Assembly (NCBI RefSeq): GCF_042186555.1
Contig: NC_133324.1
Location: 200,651,640-200,715,639, forward strand
Source of the DNA: Aquarana catesbeiana
Taxonomy: Eukaryota; Chordata; Amphibia; Anura; Ranidae
Reading direction: 5' to 3'
Length of the DNA: 64,000 bases
In this document: positions 1 to 11,515 of the stretch, piece by piece
How positions within the stretch are numbered: position 1 is the first letter of the stretch
How the letters are laid out: each line of letters begins with the position of its first letter
Position numbers and translations under genes: made by a program
Notes under the pieces: model-generated
Databases searched by the model: none
The model's input: only the letters and a program-made list of their open reading frames with translations
What the model was told of the DNA's origin: nothing

Positions 1-290
1 TTTTCTATAGTAAGAAACTCTGCATATAACACACTTGCAAAATATGTATGGTCCTGAAGAAGCTGGGGATCCCCGTAACGTGTAGACCAGTTACAAGTAC
101 ATGTATCCATCAGATTTACATATTTTTTTATTTATTGAAAAAGTTTCTTTATGCATATCTATGTTTTTAATATTGTATCTATGACAATGTTTTATGTAAT
201 AAAATTTATATAGATTTTTATTTTGGTTCTGTTCTCATTTGGCATATTTTAAGTCCCTCTACTCTTTTTTTCAAAAATACCATATCCACT
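1..290 (+). repeat. Penelope-like terminal repeat fragment
   Basis: The stretch has the same order of parts as the terminal repeat of the Penelope-like element at 48192-55479: a CCTGAAGAAG...GTAACGTGTA block near 52-84, then AT-rich DNA, an AATAAA at about 200, then a pyrimidine-rich tail. Sequence identity to that copy is low outside the first block, so this would be a different subfamily. The left border lies outside the window. The assignment is inference from architecture. Confidence 0.4.
49..89 (+). ncRNA. Hammerhead-like ribozyme motif (degenerate)
   Basis: Read as RNA, TGGTC (49-53) and GACCA (85-89) form a perfect 5-bp stem I. CUGAAGA (54-60) fits the CUGANGA core. GGGG-AU-CCCC forms stem II. 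GUAAC-GU-GUA stands where GAAAC-NN-GUH is expected, so one core A is replaced by U. An extra AGCU lies between the core and stem II. Hammerheads are known from Penelope-like terminal repeats. Cleavage by this copy is doubtful. Confidence 0.4.
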
Positions 291-1389
291 TATGGGATGA
301 TGCCAATGTGAATGTGAGATTGGATTTTATGACATGCCCTCTACCTTTATGGCTTTGACTCTTCTCTCCTTGAGCCCTGATGCTCAGGGTTATGTCAAGG
401 TTGTTGCAACTGCGGCCTGTTCTGAGCAGATGACCTCTTTCTTTCTTGTCTTTCGTCTTCTTTTTGTTGCATCTTTAGTACGAGTAGATTATTTTTGCCT
501 TCCACCACTGACTAACCTGTTGGCGTTATATCACCAGTTTCATGGACTTGAGAACGTGAGATTCTATTTGGAGGCTTTGTGCCTCTGCTCTTTATTCTAA
601 TTGAGACCAATTGTTTCATTATTGCATTTTCTTGTCTTGTTAGCTTTTATGCTCAATTGTTGTGACTTTTTTATGCGGATTTTGTGCATATTTCATATTT
701 AAGCGTTATTAATTCTACTGTTATGCAAGTTCTGCAACTATTTCAGTGAAGAAATATTGAACAAGAAAAAAGAAAAAAATGAGAATATAAATGTGTAGTT
801 AATCATTCCCAGCCCAGAGGCCGTATATATACACAGCCTCAGGAGCAATCAGTTATATCAGGATTATGCCTGCAGCTGCAGGCTTGATCCTGGTATAATT
901 TTTTTTTATGCATGCAATCGGCTTTACTGTAAAAGTGGTCTGAGAAGCTTTACAGTCACTGGATTGCTTTTACAGAGCTTGGATTTTATGTTTGTGTGCA
1001 CTAAAATTAATTTAAGTGTATTTTTTTTCTGAGTTTAAGAAAACAACTGCGCAAATATTGTGTGATATAAAAAATTGCAACAGCCACCATATTATTTTCC
1101 AGAGCCTAGGCTTTTTTAGAAAATATACAGTATAATGTTTGGGGTTCTAAGTAATTTTTAAAAAAAGCACTGATTTTACCATGTATGTGAAAAATTTCAA
1201 AATTGCCTTGGTAGGCAAATGGTTATTTGATATTATGTAAATTAGTATGGATGACACTGTCAGAGATTAAATACAATACATAATAAACTGCTTTGTTCAC
1301 AATATCAGGATACACATGTACTGAAATGTCAGAACATACATTTAGTAAATTTAGAACCTATTTTGTATGTTCCAGGTTACAAGATAATC
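291..1389. other. No gene recognised
   Basis: AT-rich DNA with no recognisable coding sequence. The 88-codon open frame at 334-600 has low-complexity hydrophobic content and no family resemblance, so I treat it as chance. No terminal repeats were found. Confidence 0.5.
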
Positions 1390-1397
1390 ATCTAAGT

Positions 1398-2312
1398 CAG
1401 TGGTTCTCAACCTAGGGGTCAAATGATGATTTGCCAGGGGTTACCGAATCCTGGATTGTTCCTGAAGCCTGCACCGCTCTCCCAGCCTTTATGTGGCAGC
1501 CAAGCAGGGCTGTCCCTGGAGCCTGTGACCGCCCAGTTGGGCTGTTCCTAGAGCCTGTGGCCGCCTACTCAGCCTCTTCGCAGCCGCCCATTCAGTTCAC
1601 GGCATGGCTGGGGGGGCAGAGACTAGAGGTCAGCTGACTGGTGAGGAATGTGAAGTGGGAGGGGCTGGAGGAGACCCTATCTCCTGATTTCGCCATGGGT
1701 GTCACTGCTTTGAGACACCACAAAGTCGGAGAAACAGTGAGTAACACTACCTGTGATTATAGTTGCCATTAAAAGTCCACACTAGAGTTCTCAGATGACC
1801 TTGCTCAAGAGCACCTAAGTTGGCTGATCAGAACTCCCCCCAGCACTGCCACTGATCCCAACTCCCCGTCAGCACTGCCACTCATCCCATTCCTCCCATT
1901 CCCCCACCAAGGAGAAAGAGAAGGAATAAAAATAGAGCATACATGTGAGGGAGAGAAAAGGAGGGGGAGGAACAAAGAAAAAGGGAGAGAAAGAATAAGA
2001 GAAAACAAGAAAGACGGCTAAAGAGAGGGATCGGGAAAAAAAAGAAATTAGGAAAGAGAGAGATAAAAGGGAAAGAAAGGAGAACAAAGAGAAAGAGTGG
2101 TACATCCTAAAATGTACCATAAGGGGTTTTAATACTGTACGAGTGGAAGGGTCTCAGGGAGCCCTAAATATCTGTGGGTTGGGGCGCAAATTACTTGTCT
2201 TGCCTTGGGTGCTGACAAACCATGCTACGAAAATAATTTTACTGTTAGGGGTCCCCACAACTTGAGAAATTTTATCAAGGGGTCACGGCCTTAGGAAGGT
2301 TGAGAAACACTA
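1398..2312. mobile_element. Non-autonomous hAT element, 915 bp
   Basis: The ends are CAGTGGTTCTCAACCT and, reversed, TAGTGTTTCTCAACCT (14 of 16 match). Flanking them is a perfect 8-bp duplication ATCTAAGT at 1390-1397 and 2313-2320. An 8-bp duplication and CAG...TTCTCAACC ends are typical of hAT transposons. No transposase is visible. The interior holds a GC-rich part (1480-1680) and a purine-rich GAGA tract (about 1910-2100). Confidence 0.9.
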
Positions 2313-2320
2313 ATCTAAGT

Positions 2321-3464
2321 GTTAACATTAGTAACCTTTGTGCAGCATGAAATGATTCCCCTTAATGTAGAAAATAGCAGTCAATAAATAATTTTCATTC
2401 CACAGCATGCACTGATTGTATTAGTGATGTGTGACACTATTACATTTATTTTCTGTCTCACTGTATTTTCAACATAATGTAAATCAATATAACTATAAAA
2501 AGAAGTGCCTTTTGACAGCAGGTAACATTAGCAGTGCTCGGTTAGTCAACAGCTAACTGGATCCAAAAATGAAAACTACTCTAACATTTGAAACCAGCAT
2601 AAGCCTTGCATTAGCCTACATTAGATACCTAAAAAGAGGACATTGTTATTTGAGAGGTCTGACAGTAACCAAATTTACTGACCTGGAAATATATTGCCAA
2701 AAATTGATTACTTTAGAGGAGTACTAGACTATATAACAATATTTGCATTATGGTCACAATTATTAAACCTCCTGCAGCATTAAAGTGACTAAACTCTAAT
2801 CTAAAAAAAAGTTCTATTCAGGTATGTGTAGTGCTATTCCCATAAGGGACGCTCAAAAGATTCTATACCCCACTGGTTGTCTTGACCTTGCAAGTCCTCT
2901 GACACTCTGGATTCTGACATTTCTGTTGTAAACAAAGGAAATTAAAGGCACACTGATGCAAAGTGAACCAGTTTGATTTGTTTACTGGCAAATTTATGGC
3001 GTATGTATTCGGCAACAGAGAATTTGTATCATGCAAAAGATAAGACAAGGTTAATAAGCTTGATAACAAAGCCAGTTAAGAAAATAGACAAATCAAAGAA
3101 CATATAACCAGCAGAATGTAATCCTGAATAGGGTCTATGGCTACAGGCCAAAAAGCCCAGAGGAATGACTAGACTTCCATCAGACCTCTCCCTTCTAACC
3201 CCTGGCACCACAGTCCCAATAATGTATAAACTCTGAATTCACATAAAGCAAAACAACTCTAGAGGCCTTATTCCAATTCTCTAATTAGTAGTCCTTGGTT
3301 GCTCTGTGGGCCTAGGTAGGCACCAGATATTCTTATCCCTTGTGTGGGAGTATTCTGTAGTCCTTTGAAGTGGAAGGCTCATGTCTTCAGCTAGCTCTTT
3401 AAGATGGGCACAACGTGTCCTAGCAGGCAAGATGAACAATAGAGTCTCTCAGTATGGAAAAAAA
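2321..3464. other. No gene recognised
   Basis: Probably old intergenic or intronic DNA. No convincing coding frame, no terminal repeats and no RNA gene were seen. The short minus-strand open frames have no recognisable family. Confidence 0.5.
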
Positions 3465-3488
3465 TAGGGTTGCATCGATACCACTTTT

Positions 3489-4102
3489 TTAAAGCGGCAG
3501 TAAACCCTCCTAAAGAAAAAAGATTTTAACAATATTATAAAATAACTATTAATTTTGATTCAAATAGGCACTATGAGTAAGCATAAGAATAGTTCTTATT
3601 CTTTAAATACGAAATGCTGCTTCTTCATAATTGCCGGTGCCATCTCAACTGTGGTCTTCTGCATCTGAATAGTTATTTATTTCCGCCCGCAGTACATTTT
3701 TGGCTCCGTAATCTCACGCATGCGCAGTAATTGCATTATCCAAGCCTCTTCTTCATTTCCGGTTACTACAGAAACAATGCATAGCGAATCAGTGCTTGCT
3801 TATTCCAAAAACTAGGTAATGCAGGAGGTAATTAGGAGGAAGCATCACGGGATGTCGGGGCTGACGTCCACAACTGGAAATAACGCAGCCCCGACATAGA
3901 CACAGCATTTTTCCGGCAGGGTCTCGACTTGCCGGAGAGATAGAAGATACGGCGCATGCACGGGTAACGTCATCACAAACAAATATAGCAAAAACTCGCA
4001 AGGCAAGCAGATAAAGACAAAATTAGTTATGGCAAATTATTTTAAACACTGCAATTGATAATTCAATAGAAAGTCATAAGAACGGGTATACAACTGCTTT
4101 AA
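3489..4102. mobile_element. TTAA-flanked MITE nested in hAT
   Basis: TTAA lies at both ends (3489-3492 and 4099-4102). Inside are AGCGGCAGTAAACC on the left and, reversed, AGCAGTTGTATACCC on the right. TTAA duplication is the signature of piggyBac-type elements; no transposase is present. The host hAT reads on directly across the insertion (CACTTTTT then GACCGAGTACAAGTAC), which supports a real insertion. Confidence 0.7.
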
Positions 4103-4154
4103 GACCGAGTACAAGTACTGATACTTTTTTCAAGTACTCGCGGATAACTATACT

Positions 4155-4375
4155 TTGTTGTTACCCAATAGGTGGCACTGACTGATGGGCACTGATATGC
4201 GGCACTGATGGTTGGCACTGATAGGTGGCACTTATGGACACTGATAGGTGGCACTGGTATGAGGCACTGACTGATGGGCACTGATTTGCACCAATAGGTG
4301 GCACTTATGGGCAATGATAGGTGGAACTGATTGGTAGGCAGTGGCACTGAAATGCAGCACTGATAATGCCTGGCA
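4155..4375. repeat. Minisatellite, GGCACTGATNGGT type
   Basis: Irregular tandem units of roughly 10-14 bases built around GGCACTGAT. The same motif in the opposite orientation fills 44866-45290 inside another hAT element. The minus-strand open frames here are produced by the repeat. Confidence 0.85.
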
Positions 4376-4415
4376 TAATAAAATGAAATAAATGAAGATA
4401 AAGAGTGTACAAGAG

Positions 4416-4595
4416 CTCATCTTAGTACACCCTGCACTCGGCCTCAGTAAGCCTAGTCAGAATGCAGCAGCAGACATCTTGTTACACCCAGCCCATATAG
4501 TTAGTGAACTATATGGGCTGGGTGTAACAAGATGTCTGCTGCCGCCTTGTGACTGCAGGCTTACTGAAGCTGAGTGCAGGGTGTACCAAGATGAG
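4416..4595. repeat. Long hairpin, about 85-bp arms
   Basis: The arms 4416-4500 and 4508-4595 are near-perfect reverse complements around a 7-base loop (the core around the loop is perfect, the outer part has a few mismatches). It lies inside the hAT element and would fold into a strong stem-loop. Confidence 0.9.
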
Positions 4596-4927
4596 TGTCA
4601 CGGTGTACAGTCTCTAACGGAGACACGGGCCGTCACTTCCGTTAACGATTCTGATGGCCCGGGTCACCGATTCTAATGGGCGGCACATGCGGCTGCAACC
4701 CACACCCCTGGCCCAGCCAGCTTACCTTCTGCTTCCAGGACTATCTCTACTGCTCTTGACTGCTGCCCGGACTCGTGCTTCGCTCCGCCCACTGACTACC
4801 TGGAGCCTCTTCATGCAAAGGTATCGGGTGAAGTATCGGGAGCATTTGCCCGAGTACAAGTACTTGGGCAAATACTCGGTATAGGCACCGATAGCGATAC
4901 TAGTATCGGTGCAACCCTAGAATAAAG

Positions 4928-6243
4928 TGTAGCAAGGGTTCCCTTATAGGCTTGCTGAACTGAATAAGGTACCGGAGTCTGCATGCAGTGTCCTTTGGTG
5001 TAAAGAGAAGTGTTCACTCACCAGTCCCAGCAACCTTCTGTTTTGGAGAGTGGCGTGAAGGCTCCGCAGCAAGCCTCTGCAAAGTTTGGTTCAAAGGACC
5101 CCGCTTCTCACCACGCTACCGTCCAGCTGGATCTGAAATGGATGTGATGAGGGTGGCGTCCAGGCTGCCACAGAATGATCAGATGTTGCTGGCAGCAGAT
5201 GCACCGGCACCCTCACCCACTCACCCACCCACTCACACAGCACAATCTACAGTCTGAGTCACTGCTTGCAGATTCAGGCCGTGGTCCCAAGAGAGAGATT
5301 CCGTGTCCGCACAGGCTTTACATTACCTCTCCTATCATTCCGTTCTCCTTCTCCAGCCAGCTGGCACTTGTAGTCCAAAGCAGTCAGATCTCAGTGTAAA
5401 CCTGGCTTTTCGGACTACACATCGCATAACATAGGATCCAGGCTGAACATTAGAGTGAACAACTGCACTGTAGCAAAAGCTGCAGAGTGTTCCCTGAATC
5501 CAGGCTGAGCACTAGAGTGAACAACTGCATTGTAGTAAGTGCTGCAGAGCGTCCCCCGATAGCGCAGGTAATCTAAGCCAGATTCTGGCTACATATGAAT
5601 TCCTGGCTCAAAAAAATCCTCCAATTCTTCTCGGCCTCCTCCAAATCTAAAAATTCCTTTTTTTTGCTGATATGATCTGGCTTCCAGTTAGAGGCTACAT
5701 TCATTCTCCTTGGTGTCACTGTTTGTAGGAAAGTAGTCACCCTCTCCTACTTGCTCTTGATATGGACTATGTACTATGGGATTTGCAGTGTTCATCAAGC
5801 AGTGCATATGACCAGAACTAACACACATTGCTGGTTACAAACAGAAGTGAGAGGGAAAAAGGAGATGTTTGGAAGCTCCCACAAGGTGTTACAAGGAGGC
5901 AGAAAAACACAGTAAAGTCGGCCATAGAAAAGCACGGATTGCATGAAAGAAAATTGCTCGATTCCCCAACCAACTAAGTCAGTGTTGCAGGCGTTTTGCT
6001 TCAGGTGACAAAACGCTCAGATGTGAACAGGTGCCATTGAAATGAATGGGATTTTGCTTGTTGGGCATTTTTCAGGTGTTTTACGAGCTGAAAATGCTCA
6101 GGTGTAAATGCAGCTTAACTGACCAGATCACTAGGTGAAAATAAAAGAAAAAGACTAAAAAAAAGAAAACTAATACAGCCACCACATCTAAAAATTGGTA
6201 AGCTGCAGTATAATAAATGTTTGTTTTTGGGTTTAATACTGCT
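4928..6243. other. No gene; one tandem duplication
   Basis: No coding gene was recognised. A 63-bp unit is duplicated in tandem at 5435-5497 and 5498-5560, with a few mismatches. The stretch near 6120-6240 resembles 19590-19690 (shared ACCACATCTAA...GGT..GCTGCA block), so both belong to an unnamed dispersed repeat. Confidence 0.5.
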
Positions 6244-6761
6244 TTAAAGTGCATGTAAACCCAATCATTTTTTCATAATGTAGAGTATAAGATTTCCTAT
6301 CATTTGAGCCCAGTCTTGCCACAAAGAGTTAATCCAGCTCTGAGCAATCCTCTTTTATTGTTCAGTGAGATAAATCTTGACAAACAGAGAAAAACTGTCA
6401 AATTCTCCCCCTTGCTGTGAGTGACAGGTGATTTACATATCTCGCGCACTAGCCTAAGACATGCATTATTTTTTAATTCCCACCCCCACTCCTTTCTTCA
6501 GCAGCACTGCAAGGATTGGCTGTTCCACACCTCAGCATGATTTGGCATGCTAAAGTCATGTGGTTACTTTCCTGTCTTTTCACTGGATGGTAGCGTTCAT
6601 AGCAGAAGTTTAGTGTAAGAAATACACAGGAGAAAATGCATAACAGACAGACGGGAGACATTTGACAGGTAAAGATACATGCAGGAGGCATGTATATCCT
6701 TATAGATAACCCCTATGGCAGTAGTTTAGAAAGGATGACATTGGGTTTACATCCACTTTAA
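6244..6761. mobile_element. TTAA-flanked MITE, 518 bp
   Basis: TTAA at 6244-6247 and 6758-6761. The terminal inverted repeats are AGTGCATGTAAACCCAAT and, reversed, AGTGGATGTAAACCCAAT (one mismatch in 18). The right end abuts the 3' part of the CR1-like LINE. The short minus-strand frame at 6473-6691 lies in the interior and matches nothing I recognise. Confidence 0.85.
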
Positions 6762-7285
6762 TGCTTCTTGTTGTTCTTCATAACTGAGATCCTCCAACCC
6801 CCTTATTAGCTTTGCTGCCCTTCTCTGGACTTTTTCCAGTTCCAGCACATAATTCCTGAGGACTGGTGACCAGAACTGGATGGCATACTCAAGATGTGGA
6901 GAAATCAGAGTTTTGCAAAGTTGTAGAATTATAGTCTTACTTCTTGAGTAAATACCGTTTCAATGCGTGCTAATATTCTGCTAGCTTTGCTTGCTGCAGC
7001 CTGGCATTGCATGCTATTGCTGAGCCTGTGATCTACTAGGACCCCCAGATCCTTTTCCATCCTTGATTCTCCCACAGGTTCACCACCTTGCAAGTAACCT
7101 GCATTCAAATTTTTAGCCCTCAAGTGCATTACTTTACATTTTTCAATATTATACCTCATATGCCATGTAGTAACCCACCCTTTTAATTTTATTGAAGTCT
7201 TCCGGTTAGGTTTTTATATCCTTTTGGGAAGTTATTACCCTGTTTAGCTTTGTATCGTCTGAAAACACTGAGGTTGAACTTCTAA

Positions 7286-7731
7286 TGGGGCGTACACACG
7301 GTCGGACTTTTCAGCTACAAAAGTCCGACAGCCTGTCCGACAGACTTTCGACGGACTTTCGACGGACTTGCGGCGGACTTTCTAACGAACAGACTTGCCT
7401 ACACACGATCACACAAAAGTCCGTCGAATTCTTACGTGATGACGTACACCGGACTAAAATAAGGAAGTTGATAGCCAGTAGCCAATAGCTGCCCTAGCGT
7501 GGGTTTTTGTCCGTCAGACTAGCATACAGACGAGCGGATTTTTCGACCGGACTCGAGTCCGTCGGAAAGATTTGAAGCATGTTTCAAATCTAAAGTCCGT
7601 CGGATTTGAGGCTGAAAAAGTCCGTTGAAAGTCCGGAGAAGCCCACACACGATCGGATTACCAGCCAGCTTTAGTCCGTCAGCGTCCGTTGGACTTTTGT
7701 AGACGAAAAGTCCGACCGTGTGTACGCGGCA
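7286..7731. mobile_element. PIF/Harbinger MITE, 446 bp
   Basis: The ends are TGGGGCGTACACACGGTCGG and, reversed, TGCCGCGTACACACGGTCGG. The flanks are TAA on the left and TTA on the right, so the 3-bp duplication is imperfect. The interior is full of TCCGAC/GTCGGA repeats. The copy at 34828-35273 has the same length and the opposite orientation. It is inserted in the CR1-like RT just before the FSDD box. Confidence 0.85.
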
Positions 7732-8076
7732 TTATACCAACCTCTATATCATTTATGAACAAATTAAACAGAATTGGTCCCAGGAAAGACCCCTGGGGTA
7801 CTCCACTAACAACTCCTGACCATTCGGCAGATAAGCTATTTACAGTATCACTACCCTCTGGAAGCGGTCCTGTAGCCGGTTTTCTATCCAGGTACGTACA
7901 GTGCCTTGAAAAAGTATTCATACCCCTTGAAATTTTCCACATTTTGTCATGTTACAACCAAAAATGAAAAATTTACTTTATTTGAATTTTATGTGATAGA
8001 CCAACACAAAGTGGCACATAATTGTGAAGTGGAAGGAAAATGATAAATAGTTTTCAAAATTTTAAACAAATAAATA

Positions 8077-8621
8077 CCGTATTTATCGGCATATAACACG
8101 AACAGGCGTATAACACGCACATTCATTTTAAGAGGGAAGTTTCAGAAAAAAAACTTAAATTTTAAATAAGGAACTTTGAAGCAAAATAAGGGTCAGTGCC
8201 CATCTGCAGCCTCACCATTGCCATCAATGCAGCCTGATCAATGCCCACCTGCAGTCTCATAAGTGCCATCAATGCAGCCTTATTAGTCCACATCAATGCA
8301 GCCTCACCATTGCCATCAATGCAGCAGCCTCACCATCGCCATTAATGCAGCAGCCTCGCCATTGCCATCAATGCAGCAGCCTCGCCATTGCCATCAATGC
8401 AGCAGCCTCGCCATTGCCATCTATTGACTTCCTATTACAGAGGCCGCCAAGTAAACAGGAGATTCTCACTGTATGTAATCTGACGGCACTCGTCCCCCCC
8501 CCCCCCCCCGCCCATTGCCTCCGAGGCAGCCAAAATTGAAGTATTGGCGTATAACGCGCGCACGCTATTTGCACTCGATTTTCATGGTGAAAAAGTGAGT
8601 GTTATACGCCAATAAATACAG
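8077..8621. mobile_element. TA-flanked MITE (CCGTATTTATCGG ends)
   Basis: The ends are CCGTATTTATCGGCATATAA and, reversed, CTGTATTTATTGGCGTATAA, with TA on both sides (8075-8076, 8622-8623). The Tc1 sequence continues across (AAATAAATA then TCTTAAAAG). The same family is at 23502-24318. The interior 8215-8421 is a minisatellite. Mariner-type mobilisation is likely from the TA duplication. Confidence 0.85.
8215..8421. repeat. Minisatellite, CCATCAATGCAGCCTC type
   Basis: Units of about 12 to 27 bases built on CATCAATGCAGC, most regular at 8330-8421. It lies inside the TA-flanked MITE and accounts for the open frames there. Confidence 0.85.
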
Positions 8622-8815
8622 TATCTTAAAAGTGTGGCTTGCATTTGTAGTCAGCCCCCTTTATTCTGATACCCCTAACTAAAATCTAGTGGAACCAATT
8701 GCCTAGAGAAGTCACCCAATTAGTAAATAGAGACCACCTGTGTGTAATTTAATCTCAGTATAAATACAGCTGTTCTGTGAAGCCCTCAGAGGTTTCTTAG
8801 AAAACCAACAGCATC

Positions 8816-9765
8816 ATAAAGGCCAAAGACCAGACAGGTCAGGGATAACGTTGTGGAGACGTTTAAAGCAGGTTTAGGTTACAAAATAAATATCCCAAGC
8901 TTTGAACATCTCACAGAACACTGTTCAAGCCAGCATCCGAAAATGTAAAGAGCATGGCACAACTGCAAACCTACCAAGACATGGCCATTCACCTAAACTG
9001 ATAGGCCGGGCAAGTGGACCATTAATCAGAGAAGCAGCCAAGAGGACCATGCTAACTCTGGAGGAGCTGCAGAGATCCACAGGACAACTATTAGCAGTGC
9101 ACTCCACAAATCTGGCCTTTATGGAAGAGTGGCAAGAAGAAAGCCATTGTTGAAAAAAAGCAGTCCTGTTTGCAGTTTGCGAGAAACCAAAATTGAACTT
9201 TTTGGCCTAAAAACAAAACGCTATGTGTGGCGGAAAACTAACAAATCACCTGAACTAGCAAAACTATCAAATCACCCTGAACACACCATCCCCACTATAA
9301 AACATGGGGGTGGCAGCATCATGTTGTGGTTGCACTTTTCTTCAGCAGGGACAGGGAAACTGGTCAGAGTTGATGGGAAGATGGATGGAGCCAAATACAG
9401 GGCAATTTTAGAAGAAAACCTGTTAGTCTGCAAAAGACTTGAGACTGGGGCAGAGCATCACCTTCCAGCAGGACAACGACCCTAAACATTCAGCCAGAGC
9501 TACAATGGAATGGTTTAGATCAAAGCATATGAATGTGTTATAATGGCCCAGTCAAAGTCCAGACCTAAATCCAATTAAGAATCTTTGGCAAGACCTGAAA
9601 ATTGCTGTTCACAGACACGCTCTATCCAATCTGACAGAGCTTGAGCTATTTTGAAAAGAAGAATGGGCAAAAATTTCACTCTCTAGATGTGCAAAGCTGG
9701 TAGAGACATATTCAAAAAGATTTGTGGCTGTAATTGCAGTGAAAAGTGGTTCTACACAGTATTGA
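8816..9765 (+). pseudogene. Tc1-like transposase, broken (copy A)
   Basis: This is a remnant of the DDE transposase that cuts and pastes Tc1 elements. The N-terminal helix-turn-helix part is at 8902-9100 (NISQNTVQASIRKCKEHGT, then GRASGPLIREAAKRT). The catalytic part follows at 9129-9485 (ETKIELFGLKTKRYVWRKTN, HGGGSIMLW, AGTGKLVRVDGKMDGAKYRA). A deletion just before ETKIELFG removes the usual WSD, so the first catalytic aspartate is missing. The HLPAGQRP segment is out of frame where QQDNDPKH is expected. The C-terminus up to the stop at 9763-9765 is recognisable but shifted. Start codon ATG appears mutated near 8816. It is not functional. Confidence 0.8.
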
Positions 9766-10740
9766 CTCAGGGGGGCTGAATACAAATGCACGCCACACTT
9801 TTCAGATATTTATTTGTAAAAAAGAATTGAAAACCATTTATCATTTTCCTTCTACTTCACAATTATGTGCCACTTTGTTGGTCTGTCACATAAAATCTCC
9901 ATTTACATTTTTGGTTATAACATGACAAAATGTGGAAAATGTGGAAGGGGTATGAATACATTTTCAATGCACTGTACACTATCATCAATGCCAACAGACC
10001 TCAAATTTGTAAATTAAGAGTTTATGGGTAACTGTGCTTTGGCGAAAACCAGACACAACAGGTCTACAGGCCTTCCTTTATCTAGATGACAGCTCACCTC
10101 CTCGTAGAATGTTAACAGCTTGGTCTGGTAAGAATTATCTTCGATAAATCCATGCTAGTTACTACTAACGATACGGTTTTCATAAGCAAATTCTAGGATT
10201 TGGTCCCTTATCTTCCCCTCCAATAATTTACAAACTATTGATTTTAGGCCGACTGGTCTGCAGTTCCCAGATATATATCTAGGCACTTTTTGGAATACTG
10301 GTACTGCACTAGCTTTTCACAAATCAGCTGGTCCCATTCCAGTCACTAAGCTATCCTTTAAAATTAGGAATAACGACCTGGCTATAAAACATAGCTAAGT
10401 TTTTTGAGGACTCTCAGATGTAAGCCTTCTGGTCCTGGTAATTTATTCACATCAAGTCTTTTTTGACAATGGCTTTGGTTAGCCACAAGTACATTCTGTG
10501 CTGTGTTACTAACAATACTGTCTTGTTTAGGACACCCTCCTCTTCCTTTGTATAAAGTATAGAGAAGAATGTATTTAAAATAGTCACCTTCTCCATGTCA
10601 TTTGTAGCCAACTTCCCCTAATTATCCTTTATGGGGCCAATATGCTCTAAACTCGCCTTTTTCTATTAATACATTTAAAACATTTGGGAGGATATTTTTT
10701 TACTCTCCTCACAATGTGTCGCTTGTGGTCTATTTTAGCT

Positions 10741-11512
10741 ACCCTGATCGTGCTCCTACATGCATGACAAAATTCTCACTATTTTTTTTCATTGAATTGA
10801 ATTTGAATTGATTTCTGTGTACTATATGTGTAGTTTAACCAGAGATTAAGTTCTTGAATTGCTACCATAAGCAGTAGATATTTTAATCACTCCTGACATA
10901 AATCACTAAAATCAATAATGTCAGGGGGGCAAGGCTCTTATATATAAGGCAAACAGGTCATTTCAAAGTTAATTATATATTAGGTCTGAGTGTGAAAGGG
11001 AAAATGAACTGCCATCGAACCCAGACAACCTACTCTGTCCTAGACATTAGTTGGCCGATTGTCATGATCATTCTGCATTGATCTGGAATATGAATACAGC
11101 CCAGAGGTTTTAATTTCACTACCTGCATACTTGTTCTAAGACAACAGCATATGAAGAAAACATTTCTGTTGCTTGCTACATTTTCCTGGCCGATTGTTTT
11201 GTCTTCCTACAAATAACTATGACACCGGTGGTATCTGCTGAGCACAGAGAGATGCATGTTTATATATTTCTATGTACAAAAGCATAACACCATCTATAGC
11301 GTATGGCAAGCTTCTAAATGAAAATGCCACTTTCGCTAACAAACTTGACATAACATTTCTACACAAGCAGCTGTGCAAATTAATGTTAATAAAAATGACT
11401 TTTCCCATTTTAAACTGCGGCTTCTATGATTTTTTGTTTTTTTCAAAGACTTTCCAAAAATGTAAATGCTGTTGCTTTGCAACACTGGCAACATCTGCGG
11501 TGTTCTGTACAC
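10741..11512. other. No gene recognised
   Basis: No coding sequence, terminal repeats or RNA gene was recognised. The right part may still be decayed repeat. Confidence 0.4.
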
Positions 11513-11515
11513 TGA

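Larger units (their letters stand above)
3465..4919. mobile_element. Non-autonomous hAT element (TAGGGTTG ends)
   Basis: The ends are TAGGGTTGCATCGATACCA and, reversed, TAGGGTTGCACCGATACTAG. The element is clearly related to the copy at 35721-36654. The 8-bp flanks GAAAAAAA and GAATAAAG match at 6 of 8 positions. A TTAA-type MITE (3489-4102) is inserted just inside the left end: removing it restores the subterminal order seen in the second copy. The interior carries a minisatellite and a long hairpin. No transposase is present. Confidence 0.8.
7899..9974 (+). mobile_element. Tc1-like transposon, copy A
   Basis: The ends are CAGTGCCTTGAAAAAGTATTC and, reversed, CAGTGCATTGAAAATGTATTC, flanked by TA at 7897-7898 and 9975-9976. 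TA duplication and the encoded transposase remnant identify the Tc1/mariner superfamily. It is inserted in the CR1-like LINE and itself contains a TA-flanked MITE (8077-8621). It is the same family as the copy at 35640-39150. Confidence 0.9.
6765..10690 (-). pseudogene. CR1-like LINE reverse transcriptase, broken
   Basis: This is the RNA-dependent DNA polymerase of the LINE, reading right to left. Near 10080-10120 a block reads like the RT segment ahead of motif A (TKLLTFYEEV, with LDKGRPVDLL after it). At 7750-7850 is SGVPQGSFLGPILFNLFIND, the conserved block before the catalytic aspartates. The YADD-like box follows the MITE as FSDD near 7255-7275, with Ala changed to Ser. At 6929-7159 is the typical KCKVMHL...EKDLGVLVD segment, and 6765-6930 encodes the PHLEYAIQFWSP and KVQRRAAKLIRGLE motifs. 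Several frameshifts and stops, plus two insertions, make it non-functional. The endonuclease part was not found. Confidence 0.75.
6762..10740 (-). mobile_element. CR1-like LINE, minus strand, interrupted
   Basis: Three minus-strand blocks of one non-LTR retrotransposon are separated by later insertions. They are 9977-10740 (upstream RT), 7735-7896 (RT core) and 6762-7285 (RT C-terminus). Between them sit a Tc1 element (7899-9974, with TA at both sides) and a Harbinger MITE (7286-7731). The protein reading is continuous in order across both insertions. The 5' end is not defined and the borders are approximate. The family (CR1/L2/Rex1 group) is inferred from the RT motifs. Confidence 0.75.

Noticed and set aside
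334..600. 88-codon plus-strand frame near the left edge
   Set aside because: Its composition is hydrophobic and AT-driven, with no domain, splice context or promoter.
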